Notes: generated by a model not told the origin, from the sequence alone. DNA of 15,558 bases from Vulcanimicrobiota bacterium (GCA_027306845.1 DAHUYY010000022.1:1-15558), one strand, 5' to 3'. Positions 1 through 6,641 are shown, counted from the first letter of the stretch. Translations and numbers: made by a program.

Positions 1-993
1 GCGCCCGACGCGGTTATTGCTTCGCGTCGGATCGTTCACAAAACACCAACCGGTCGGTGCAAAGGTTTGGACGCGCAGCATGTTGGCCTTTGCCCACAGC
101 ACGCCTTGGTTGACGTCGTGGCTCGGGGTGCGCAGAACGGACTGCGAAAGAAAGCCCCAATAATATGCCGAGGTTTCGTGAAGTGCTTTTTTACCCGACG
201 GGCAGCGCTTTCGCGCCTCGGTAAGATCGGTGAGGGAGACGGGAGAGAGAACGCAGAGGTATTCAACCCAACGCTCTTCGTCGGGCTGGAGATCGATCGC
301 TGTGTGTAATGCCCCGACAGGATCGGATCCGATGGATTCGACCGTGTTTGAAAGCATGCCGGGTGATTCGTGCGCAACGAGCCTCGCGCGGTCGGAATTC
401 GTATTCCAACTCGTTGCGGGCGCGAGCGTGGCGAAGAGACGGACGTGGGACGGGACGCTCTGGTTCCAAACGACGATGCCGCCCAGTTCGGCGTCAAAAC
501 GTACCTGAACGTCTTGCGACGTGTTGCCGCGCAATTCGCAAAATCCGTAAATATCGAACGAAACCGCGGCCGCCGATGTATTTTTGAGGTGCACGCGATA
601 GTACGCTGCAGGGGGCGGAACCGAAGCGGCGTCGTGCCGGCCCGCGTTATAGGCAAAGACTTGCTCGTGAACGTGGACGCCGTTGTTGAGTTGGTATGCG
701 TAATCCTGGCGCTCGGGGTGGATGTGAAACTCACCGCCGTGGCGAGTTAAGCGAAGGGTGCTGCGCCGATCCCAGAAGGAGACGCCAAGTGCGCCGAAAT
801 AGTCGAAGCCGGCGTCGGGGCTATAGATTTTGGCGATGGCACCGGTAGGCTTCAAAACGACCGTACAGCGAGGTGCACCGAGCGTACTCCCTTGCGCCAT
901 TTGATCGTCGTCGAGAATATAGGCGAAGTGTGGATTCGCCGCGCTTCCGCTCGAGAGGTCGGTGGTTGTGTCGACGATGTCGTAGCGCGTCAT
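1..993 (-). CDS. Carbohydrate-active-enzyme-like protein (GH94 / glycogen-debranching style), C-terminus outside window
   Basis: The minus strand stays open for 331 codons from an ATG at 993 to the window edge, so only the N-terminal part is present. It begins MTRYDIVDTTTDLSSG, with no signal peptide, so it is probably cytoplasmic. The first ~220 residues look like a beta-sandwich, with FWDRR, GEFHIHPERQDYAYQ and RLFATLAPATSWNTNSDRAR. That last segment recalls the N-terminal domain of cellobiose-phosphorylase-like (GH94) and debranching enzymes. The end (WAKANMLRV, then GWCFVNDPTRSNNRVGR) resembles the entry to an (alpha/alpha)6 catalytic barrel, where a GRDTAWF-type motif would follow beyond the edge. 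The start overlaps the stop of the upstream dehydrogenase gene (TAATG), so translation is probably coupled and the pair may act on a common sugar. The reading frame is clear; the family call is from memory of motifs and moderate at best. Substrate unknown. Confidence 0.6.
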   Translation of the reverse strand, partial: MTRYDIVDTTTDLSSGSAANPHFAYILDDDQMAQGSTLGAPRCTVVLKPTGAIAKIYSPDAGFDYFGALGVSFWDRRSTLRLTRHGGEFHIHPERQDYAYQLNNGVHVHEQVFAYNAGRHDAASVPPPAAYYRVHLKNTSAAAVSFDIYGFCELRGNTSQDVQVRFDAELGGIVVWNQSVPSHVRLFATLAPATSWNTNSDRARLVAHESPGMLSNTVESIGSDPVGALHTAIDLQPDEERWVEYLCVLSPVSLTDLTEARKRCPSGKKALHETSAYYWGFLSQSVLRTPSHDVNQGVLWAKANMLRVQTFAPTGWCFVNDPTRSNNRVGR

Positions 994-1760
994 TACAGCG
1001 AGCCGGCCTGACGCATCATGCCGCCGTCGATGACGACGGTCGTCCCGGTCATATAGCCGGCGGCATCGCTGCAGAGCCAGAGGACCAACCCTGCAACCTC
1101 TTCGGGTTTGCCCCAGCGCTGTAAAGGAATTTCGGCGAGTAACTCGCTATCGAGCGTTTTGTTCGCAATCGTTGCGGCGTCCATCGGCGTATCGATCGCT
1201 CCCGGCGCAACGTTGTTGACGGTGATGCGGTGCTGTGCGAGTTCGACGGCGATGGTACGCGCGAGCATGCGCAGCCCGCCTTTCGACGCACAGTATGGTG
1301 CGTTCGTCGGCGCAGCGACCTCTTCGTGAATCGAAGAGATGTTGACGATACGGCCGCCGTGGCCTTGCGCGATCATCTGCTTCGCTGCCGAGCGACTACA
1401 ATAGAACGGGCCGCTCAAGTTGACCGCGATCTCTCGCTGCCAAACCTCGTCGGGTGTATCGACGAACGGATAGCGTGCTTCGATTCCAGCGTTATTGACG
1501 AGAATATCGAGCCGACCGAATCGTGCAACGGCCGCTGCGACGAGCCGATCTGCGTCGGCGGGCATCGCGACGTTCGCCTCGCAAGCGATCGCCGCGCTAC
1601 CGCGGCTCGCCAACTCGGCGACGAGCGCCTGGGCCGGAGCGGCGTCGCCGACGTAGTCGATGACGATATTGATTTCGGCGGCGGAGAGTGCGCGAACGAT
1701 AGCCGCGCCGATCCCAGTCGCTCCGCCCGTAACGACGGCGGTGCGTTCTTGCGATAACAT
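993..1760 (-). CDS. SDR-family oxidoreductase (glucose-1-dehydrogenase / FabG-like)
   Basis: A classical short-chain dehydrogenase of 255 residues, the usual length. From the ATG at 1760 it shows the cofactor motif TGGATGIG (residues 11-18), NNAG (89-92), and a catalytic set of Asn114, Ser143, Tyr156 and Lys160 (YCASK). The C-terminal signature is GTTVVIDGG. The residue after the second beta strand is Asp (VIDYVG), which leaves NAD versus NADP preference open. The frame extends upstream to a TTG at 1802, but the extra residues (MWRRSSPGRAQR) do not belong to the family, so the ATG is preferred despite a weak Shine-Dalgarno. The stop overlaps the ATG of the downstream carbohydrate-enzyme gene by one base (TAATG). 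That pairing suggests oxidation of a sugar or sugar acid, but the substrate cannot be read from sequence. An independent terminator lies upstream, so this two-gene unit probably has its own promoter, which I could not identify. Confidence 0.9.
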   Translation of the reverse strand: MLSQERTAVVTGGATGIGAAIVRALSAAEINIVIDYVGDAAPAQALVAELASRGSAAIACEANVAMPADADRLVAAAVARFGRLDILVNNAGIEARYPFVDTPDEVWQREIAVNLSGPFYCSRSAAKQMIAQGHGGRIVNISSIHEEVAAPTNAPYCASKGGLRMLARTIAVELAQHRITVNNVAPGAIDTPMDAATIANKTLDSELLAEIPLQRWGKPEEVAGLVLWLCSDAAGYMTGTTVVIDGGMMRQAGSL

Positions 1761-1835
1761 GATCGTTCGCTGTGCCCTACCCGGCGAGCTTCTCCTCCAC
1801 AAGCAAGCCCTTGCGTGGAGCGTCGAGACCGAGTG

Positions 1836-1876
1836 AAAGAAAATTCAACGGCCCGCCGCGAGGCGAGCCGTTGATT
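1836..1876 (-). terminator. Rho-independent terminator of the lipoprotein gene
   Basis: On the minus strand, 25-55 bases beyond the lipoprotein stop, CAACGGC (1867-1873) pairs with GCCGTTG (1846-1852). An inner CGCC/GGCG pairing is also possible. The stem is followed by AATTTTCTTTC, a T-rich tract. It separates the lipoprotein gene from the SDR gene downstream on the same strand. Confidence 0.7.
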
Positions 1877-1900
1877 GCGTTGCGCGTTATACGCTTTGCG

Positions 1901-3055
1901 TTACGGGCGGCACTTCCGTCCGTGACAGATCGGCGTCGGCGTCGGGGCCGGCGTCGGGCTGGAGGTCGGAACCGGAGTCGGCGTCTGAGCCGGCGTCGGC
2001 GTGGGAGCCGGTGTCGGGCTCGTCGTCGGAACCGGTGAAGGCGTCGGGGTCGGTCCAACCGATCCGTAGGTGATCGCACAGCCGCTGCTCGCGTTGCTCC
2101 AGAGCGGCTGAACCGGGTAGCTCTGGCCGTTCGGGAACGTGTAGTTCTGGAGGTTCGTCCAGGCGCACTTGTCGCCGATCTCCGAACCGCTCGAATCGAG
2201 CCAGCCGTTGCCGGCGCCCGGATCGGTCTGCGTCTCGGCCTCTTCATGGCCGCCGACGATCGAAACGCCGTCGAGCGTTCCCGGCGAGTTCACCGAACCA
2301 ACACCGCAGCCGGTTCCCGCATCGGGGGTGTACGGCAGGTTGGTGTAGGCGAGCGGATTGCCCGAGGGATCGGTCGTGGTGTTGTGATAGCCGCACCACT
2401 GCGTCGCAAAACCGCTCTGCGTGTAGCCGGTCGGCGTTACGACGATAAAGTTCGCGTTCGAACTATAGGTGCCGAAATGCGCCGCCGCAGTGAGGGCTTC
2501 CGCAGCCACTTGCGCGTCGGTGTAGGTTTTCGGAGGCACGGAGCTGTCGTACCACACGCCCGCGTACTGCGGATTGGTGTTGGCGATGTAGGTCGTCGCG
2601 CCGCCGAGCGTCTGGTAATACTGCGTGTCGGTATTAACCCAGAGGCTGCCGCCGATCGACTGCATGTAGCCCGTGAGGTAGGCGGCTAATCCGTCGGGAT
2701 CGGCCGTCGTGTCGCTCTGGCTCTGCCATCCCCAGAACACCAGGTAGACTTGCGGCGCGGTCTGCACCGGGCCGCCGTTATAGAGCAGATTCGAGGTCGT
2801 CGCGCGCTGCGCCGACATCGTCGTGCGTGCGTTCGGGCCCCACTGGAAACTCGGATGCGATGATAAATAATTGCGTGAATAAAAAATCTGCGGTTTTCCG
2901 ACGCGCACCGATTGCGCCGAGACGCGATTCGGGACGGGGTTCGATGCCGTGTTGCCGCTCTGCGGGAGCATCGAGCTGCTGTGCCCTCCGCTACAGGCAG
3001 CGAGAATAGACGATGCAGCAAGCATCGCCACAAGAATTCTACCGGGTGTTCTCAA
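1901..3055 (-). CDS. Secreted lipoprotein, EXORDIUM/phosphate-induced-protein-like, with Pro/Thr-rich tail
   Basis: I start it at TTG 3055, which has GGGGAGGA eight bases upstream, giving 384 residues. The N-terminus is then a lipoprotein signal: Arg2 and Arg6, a hydrophobic stretch and the lipobox LAAC with Cys21. The longer open frame (to 3235) would bury this signal and is unlikely. The body contains LLYNGGPV followed by VYLVFWGW, FIVVTPTG, and a C-terminal block GGHEEAETQTDP (His270, Glu271, Glu274) and GWLDSSGSEIGDKCAW. This combination matches what I recall of bacterial proteins related to the plant EXORDIUM/phosphate-induced family, where a SHE..E..TDP motif is followed by GDKCAW. Whether His and Glu bind metal is unproven. 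Residues 335-375 are a (PT)-rich linker, and the protein ends with two cysteines (ICHGRKCRP). It is expected to be anchored or exposed at the cell surface. Function unknown. Confidence 0.8.
   Translation of the reverse strand: MRTPGRILVAMLAASSILAACSGGHSSSMLPQSGNTASNPVPNRVSAQSVRVGKPQIFYSRNYLSSHPSFQWGPNARTTMSAQRATTSNLLYNGGPVQTAPQVYLVFWGWQSQSDTTADPDGLAAYLTGYMQSIGGSLWVNTDTQYYQTLGGATTYIANTNPQYAGVWYDSSVPPKTYTDAQVAAEALTAAAHFGTYSSNANFIVVTPTGYTQSGFATQWCGYHNTTTDPSGNPLAYTNLPYTPDAGTGCGVGSVNSPGTLDGVSIVGGHEEAETQTDPGAGNGWLDSSGSEIGDKCAWTNLQNYTFPNGQSYPVQPLWSNASSGCAITYGSVGPTPTPSPVPTTSPTPAPTPTPAQTPTPVPTSSPTPAPTPTPICHGRKCRP
1931..2053 (-). repeat. In-frame Pro/Thr-rich low-complexity repeat
   Basis: About 41 codons of the lipoprotein consist of degenerate PTPTP, PAPTPT and VPTTSPT units, visible in DNA as repeated GGCGTCGG-type hexamer pairs. 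It is probably an extended surface linker. Slippage here could change its length between strains. The same block produces long spurious Arg-rich open frames in other phases. Confidence 0.85.
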
Positions 3056-3212
3056 ACGAGGATCCTCCCCTAAGAGAGTCGAGTGTAGCAAGCAGTGCAG
3101 CAGATACGGAGAGGAAGGAGCAGAGAGAGGTACCTGCTGCTCCGACTTACGTTGTATTCGAAAGCTGAGTATCCTCTGAATTTCTAACAAAAGATTTACA
3201 ATAGCGGCTCCA

Positions 3213-3233
3213 GACAGATAGGTGTAATCTGTC
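3213..3233. promoter_or_regulatory. 7-bp inverted repeat in the divergent lipoprotein/thiC intergenic region
   Basis: GACAGAT (3213-3219) and ATCTGTC (3227-3233) are perfect inverted arms around a 7-base spacer, AGGTGTA. The site lies 158 bp from the lipoprotein TTG and about 70 bp before the thiamin riboswitch, inside the roughly 338-bp divergent region 3056-3393. TTTACA (3195-3200) could be a -35 box for thiC, but no good -10 sits at the right spacing. The site may be an operator; nothing in the sequence identifies the protein. The rest of 3056-3295 shows no gene. Confidence 0.35.
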
Positions 3234-3297
3234 ACTTACGGAGTCGCATGCGCGTCCGCACCGGTTCGAGGACGCATCGGGAAGGGCGCGAAGCCTA

Positions 3298-3387
3298 GAG
3301 GCCCACGGGAGCCCACGATTGGGCTGAGAGGGCGGAGTCAATCCGCCGACCGTCGCACCTGATCCGGGTCATGCCGGCGGAGGAAGA
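3298..3387 (+). promoter_or_regulatory. TPP (thiamin pyrophosphate) riboswitch
   Basis: The conserved thi-box elements occur in order. CGGGAGCCC opens the P2 stem, with AGCCCA pairing to TGGGCT, followed by CTGAGA. A P3 hairpin follows (GGCGGA/TCCGCC). Then comes CACCTGATCCGGGTCATGCCGG, written here as its two halves CACCTGATCCGGGTC and ATGCCGG, which is the pyrophosphate-sensor P4/P5 arm. The element ends with GCGGAGGAAG. That last segment is also the Shine-Dalgarno of thiC (GGAGG, 3379-3383), and only seven bases separate it from the ATG, so there is no room for a terminator. Control is therefore inferred to act on translation: ligand-bound aptamer would hide the ribosome site. The outer P1 strand is not obvious, so the 5' boundary is approximate. 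Confidence 0.93.
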
Positions 3388-3393
3388 TATACG

Positions 3394-5055
3394 ATGAAAG
3401 TTTATGCAAACGGGAGCGCACCCTCGATTCGTGTGCCGATGCGCGCGATCGCGCTGACCGACGGAAGCACGCACACCGTCTACGATACCAGCGGCCCCTA
3501 CGGCGACGAGAGCGTCGTCACCGATATTCGCCGCGGCCTTTCGCCGCTGCGCGCGGAATGGATCGCCGGGCGTGGCGACAGCGTCGAACTCGACGCGCCG
3601 ACCTCGGTCTATCAACGCGGGCGCGAGGCGATGCGCGAACTCGATGAGATTCGCTTCACGCAGCCGCGCCGGATTCGGCGTGCGAAGCCGGGCGCAAACG
3701 TTTCGCAGATGCACTACGCGCGCCGCGGGGAGATCACGCCGGAGATGGAGTTCATCGCGATACGCGAGGGGCTCGCTCCCGAATTCGTTCGCGACGAAGT
3801 CGCACGAGGGCGCGCGATCATCCCGAGCAATATCAACCATCCCGAGAGCGAACCGATGATTATCGGGCGCAATTTCCTGGTGAAAATCAACGCGAACATC
3901 GGGAATTCGGCGGTCGCGTCGTCGATCGACGAAGAGGTCGAGAAGATGACCTGGGCGACGAAGTGGGGCGCCGACACGGTGATGGATCTTTCGACCGGCA
4001 AGAACATTCACGAAACGCGCGAGTGGATTTTACGCAATTCCCCGGTGCCGATCGGCACGGTGCCGATCTATCAGGCGCTCGAAAAAGTAAACGGCAAAGC
4101 CGAAGAGCTGACGTGGGAACTCTACCGCGATACCCTTATCGAACAGGCCGAACAGGGCGTCGATTACTTCACCATTCACGCCGGCGTTCTGCTGCGCTAC
4201 GTTCCGCTGACGGCAAATCGAATTACCGGCATCGTATCGCGAGGCGGATCGATTCTCGCGAAGTGGTGCCTCGCCCATCACCAGGAGAATTTTCTCTACA
4301 CGCATTTCGAAGAGATCTGCGAAATCATGAAAGCCTACGACGTCGCGTTTTCGCTCGGTGACGGGCTGCGCCCGGGTTGTCTCGCCGACGCCAACGACGC
4401 GGCGCAGTTCGGCGAGCTCGAAACGCTCGGCGAGCTCACCGAGATCGCATGGAAGCACGACGTACAGACGATGATCGAAGGCCCCGGGCACGTACCGATG
4501 CATTTGATTAAAGAGAATATGGATAAACAGCTCGAGCTCTGCCACGAAGCCCCGTTCTATACGCTAGGGCCATTGGTCACCGATATCGCGCCGGGGTACG
4601 ATCACATCACCAGCGCGATCGGTGCGGCGATGATCGGCTGGTTCGGGACGGCGATGCTCTGCTATGTGACGCCGAAAGAACATCTCGGTTTACCCGATAA
4701 AAAAGACGTAAAAGACGGCGTGATTGCATACAAAATCGCCGCGCACGCGGCCGATATTGCAAAAGGGCATCCACGCGCTCGACATTGGGATGACGTACTT
4801 TCGAAGGCGCGTTTTGAATTTCGTTGGGAGGATCAGTTCGATCTCTCGCTCGATCCCGAAACCGCGCGCGCGGTCCACGACGAAACGCTGCCTGCGCCCG
4901 GGGCGAAGATCGCGCACTTCTGTTCGATGTGCGGGCCGCATTTCTGTTCGATGAAAATCACGCAAGAGGTTCGGGAGTACGCGCAAGCGGGGATGGAGGA
5001 AAAGAGCCGCGAGTTTATCGAACGTGGCGCCGACGTCTACGTAGCGACCACGTGA
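3394..5055 (+). CDS. thiC: Phosphomethylpyrimidine synthase ThiC
   Basis: Radical-SAM enzyme that rearranges 5-aminoimidazole ribotide into HMP phosphate, the pyrimidine half of thiamin. The 553-residue protein is full length. It shows family blocks MEFIAIREGL, NINHPESEPMIIGRNFLVKINANIGNS, given here in parts as NINHPESEPMIIG and VKINANIGNS, then FTIHAGVLLRYVPLT, SRGGSILAKWCL, SLGDGLRPG, MIEGPGHVPMH and LGPLVTDIAPGYDHITSAIG. The C-terminal iron-sulfur motif CX2CX4C is Cys510, Cys513, Cys518 (CSMCGPHFC). This is the atypical ligand spacing of ThiC, placed at the end of the protein. The ATG lies seven bases after the GGAGGAAG that closes the TPP riboswitch. The stop overlaps the GTG of the next gene (GTGA). 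No other thiamin gene is visible in the window, so the rest of the pathway must be elsewhere. Confidence 0.98.
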   Translation: MKVYANGSAPSIRVPMRAIALTDGSTHTVYDTSGPYGDESVVTDIRRGLSPLRAEWIAGRGDSVELDAPTSVYQRGREAMRELDEIRFTQPRRIRRAKPGANVSQMHYARRGEITPEMEFIAIREGLAPEFVRDEVARGRAIIPSNINHPESEPMIIGRNFLVKINANIGNSAVASSIDEEVEKMTWATKWGADTVMDLSTGKNIHETREWILRNSPVPIGTVPIYQALEKVNGKAEELTWELYRDTLIEQAEQGVDYFTIHAGVLLRYVPLTANRITGIVSRGGSILAKWCLAHHQENFLYTHFEEICEIMKAYDVAFSLGDGLRPGCLADANDAAQFGELETLGELTEIAWKHDVQTMIEGPGHVPMHLIKENMDKQLELCHEAPFYTLGPLVTDIAPGYDHITSAIGAAMIGWFGTAMLCYVTPKEHLGLPDKKDVKDGVIAYKIAAHAADIAKGHPRARHWDDVLSKARFEFRWEDQFDLSLDPETARAVHDETLPAPGAKIAHFCSMCGPHFCSMKITQEVREYAQAGMEEKSREFIERGADVYVATT

Positions 5056-5555
5056 TCGCAGCGGTGCTGCTCGACCGCGACGGCACGATCGTGCGCGACG
5101 AGCCCTATAACGGCGATCCCGCGCTGGTGGAAGCACTGCCCGGTGCGAAGGCCGCGCTCGACGAATTGCGCGGGCTTGGGCTCGGCGTTGCGATCGTCAG
5201 CAATCAATCGGGGGTTGCGCGCGGCATGATTTCGCGCGCGGCGGTCGAGGCGGTCAACGCGCGCGTCGTCGAGCTGCTGGGCCCGTTCGATGTGGTGCTC
5301 TTTTGCGCGCACGGCCCGGAGGACGGTTGCGCGTGTCGCAAACCAAAACCCGGGATGCTGCTCGAGGCGATGCGCGTGATGGGGGTCGATCCGCACGAAT
5401 GCGTGATGATCGGCGACAAAAACGATGATATCGAGGCGGCGCACGCCGCCGGCGTGCGAGCGCTGAAGGTCGACGCCAACGTCGGGCTCGCGCACGCAAT
5501 GCCGGCGCTGCGCTGTCTCTACGGCGAACCGGGAAATGGCGATGAAACGGAGTAG
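5052..5555 (+). CDS. gmhB: HAD-superfamily phosphatase, zinc-containing GmhB / HisB-N type
   Basis: A 167-residue HAD phosphatase starting at a GTG that overlaps the thiC stop (GTGA). The reading frame continues upstream inside thiC, but homology begins exactly here (MIAAVLLDRDGT). The nucleophile and acid/base are Asp8 and Asp10, motif II is SNQSG (50-54), and the motif III lysine is in RKPKPG. Motif IV is GDKNDD (121-126), with Lys in place of the common Ser. The zinc loop CAHGPEDGCAC supplies Cys85, His87, Cys93 and Cys95. These features are those of D-glycero-D-manno-heptose-1,7-bisphosphate phosphatase and histidinol-phosphate phosphatase. Co-translation with thiC under a TPP riboswitch leaves open a role as a phosphatase in thiamin metabolism; that is inference. 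The stop codon lies in an intergenic repeat unit, so the last residues (DETE) may be repeat-derived. Confidence 0.85.
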   Translation: MIAAVLLDRDGTIVRDEPYNGDPALVEALPGAKAALDELRGLGLGVAIVSNQSGVARGMISRAAVEAVNARVVELLGPFDVVLFCAHGPEDGCACRKPKPGMLLEAMRVMGVDPHECVMIGDKNDDIEAAHAAGVRALKVDANVGLAHAMPALRCLYGEPGNGDETE

Positions 5556-5925
5556 CGCGCGAAGCGCTCGGATCGAGGCGCCGCCGTTGTCACCCCGAGT
5601 AGGGCGCGTTAGCGCCCGTATCGAGGGGCGCCCTCGCGTTCGCCTGCGCTGCACCGCTCCTCGCTAGACGCTCGCGGCTCGGACAAGCAATGTCAGGGTC
5701 CTCGCCGCTCGCTTAAGCGCTCGTCGGGTGCACGCAGGCTCCGTTCGCGCACGCGGTTCCGTTGTCACGCCGAGTAGGTTGCTTTGTCACGCCGAGTAGG
5801 TTGCGAAGCAACCGTATCGAGGCGGATGCGTTCCCTCGATACGGCCCCGTTGGGGCCTACTTGGGATGACACAGCGGCGGGGCCTACTCGGGATGACATC
5901 GCGGCGGTGCTTACTCGGGATGACG
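5549..5925. repeat. Cluster of hairpin-forming intergenic repeats (REP/MITE-like) between convergent genes
   Basis: The repeat reads TGTCACSCCGAGTAGG, a variable hairpin, then CGTATCGAGG. Forward units are at 5549-5580 (degenerate, holding the phosphatase stop), 5589-5625, 5763-5782 (left half only) and 5785-5822. A reverse unit is at 5834-5871, and reverse half units follow near 5879-5898 and 5906-5924. The hairpin stems differ in sequence but stay paired: GGGCGC/GCGCCC, GGTTGC/GCAACC and GGCCCC/GGGGCC. A 21-bp piece is directly repeated with a 22-bp period (5762 and 5784). The reverse half units form three copies with a 27-bp period. Units 5785-5822 and 5834-5871 face each other and could form one long hairpin, which may terminate both convergent transcripts. 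Between units, 5631-5760 holds another imperfect inverted pair (CCTGCGCTGCACC near 5641, GGTGCACGCAGG near 5728). No gene is supported in 5556-5947. Confidence 0.85.
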
Positions 5926-5947
5926 GCGACGCCGATGAACGCTGCTG

Positions 5948-6604
5948 CTACGGCGATCCGATGCGATCGGTGGACGAGATCCAGTAACGTTCGTCGGGCG
6001 CAGGGTTGCGTAGCGAGAGCTCGCGCGTTGCGTGGACGCTCCGCGCTATGCGGCGCCAAACGCGCGTGACTTTCACCACGTAATGCTGCGTCTCGTAATA
6101 CGGAGGAATGCCGCCGTATTCCACCACCGCCTTCGGCCCGGCGTTATAGGCGGCGATCGCATTGCGGTAAGGGTGATGGGTCTTTGCGAAACGCTGCACT
6201 TGCTCGCTGAGGTAACGCGCGGCGCCGGAGAGATTTTGCACGGGATCGCGCGGGTCGATGCCCATGCGGGCCGCGGTTCCCGGCATGAGCTGTCCTAATC
6301 CGACGGCGCCCGCCCACGAGCGTGCGTGCGTGTGCCAGCTCGATTCCACCGTGACCAGAGCAACGAGTAAATTCGCATCGATGTGATAGTGCCACGCGCT
6401 GCGCAGCGCATGGAGCGCGAGTTGCTCGCGCTGCCAACGGGGCATCTGCGGATTGACCTTCTGCAAAAAGCGTGCATAGGCGCGGGCGTTGCCGATCGTC
6501 GCGGGAATCGGCTGAGGCCGTGGAGCCGCGAGGAGGCGGTGCGGCGCAAGGACGAGCAGGCCCACAGCAAACGCCGCGGGGAGCAGGGTTCGATATCTCC
6601 GCAT
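5948..6604 (-). CDS. Secreted lytic transglycosylase, SLT domain (GH23)
   Basis: Cleaves peptidoglycan between MurNAc and GlcNAc with formation of 1,6-anhydro-MurNAc. The ATG at 6604 gives 218 residues with a clear signal peptide: MRRYR, a hydrophobic core, and LLAAPRP around the cleavage site near residue 27. The longer frame to 6721 would overlap the divergent small gene and mask the signal. The SLT domain covers about residues 70-195. Its catalytic glutamate is Glu87 in VTVESSW, followed by GAVGLGQLMPGTA, NLSGAARYL, and AIAAYNAGPKAV with YGGIPPYYET. The form is that of the small exported SLT proteins in the MltC/Slt group. No Shine-Dalgarno is evident before the start. It is convergent with the phosphatase gene across the repeat cluster and divergent, 37 bp apart, from a small membrane-protein gene. 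Confidence 0.93.
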   Translation of the reverse strand: MRRYRTLLPAAFAVGLLVLAPHRLLAAPRPQPIPATIGNARAYARFLQKVNPQMPRWQREQLALHALRSAWHYHIDANLLVALVTVESSWHTHARSWAGAVGLGQLMPGTAARMGIDPRDPVQNLSGAARYLSEQVQRFAKTHHPYRNAIAAYNAGPKAVVEYGGIPPYYETQHYVVKVTRVWRRIARSVHATRELSLRNPAPDERYWISSTDRIGSP

Positions 6605-6641
6605 GGAGGCCGAGGGTTCGCGGCGTGCCGAAGAGAGCCCT

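Noticed and set aside
36..734. 232-codon minus-strand open frame
   Set aside because: It is a shadow of the true minus-strand frame that is open from 993 to the left edge. Its product is rich in Ser, Arg and Thr without domain features, and the other frame has family-like motifs and a coupled start.
1772..2247. Arg-rich open frames on both strands
   Set aside because: They are other phases of the Pro/Thr-repeat DNA of the lipoprotein and of its terminator; composition is that of a low-complexity repeat.
3056..3235. 60-codon N-terminal extension of the lipoprotein
   Set aside because: It would place the lipobox signal in the interior of the protein, and the TTG at 3055 has a strong ribosome site.
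5762..5925. Possible CRISPR array
   Set aside because: Units are palindromic, change orientation, and have 22- and 27-bp periods with no unique spacers of constant length. No cas gene is present.
5784..6069. Small open frames across the repeat cluster
   Set aside because: They translate repeat units (for example LGMTSRRCLLGMT) and have no ribosome site or family features.
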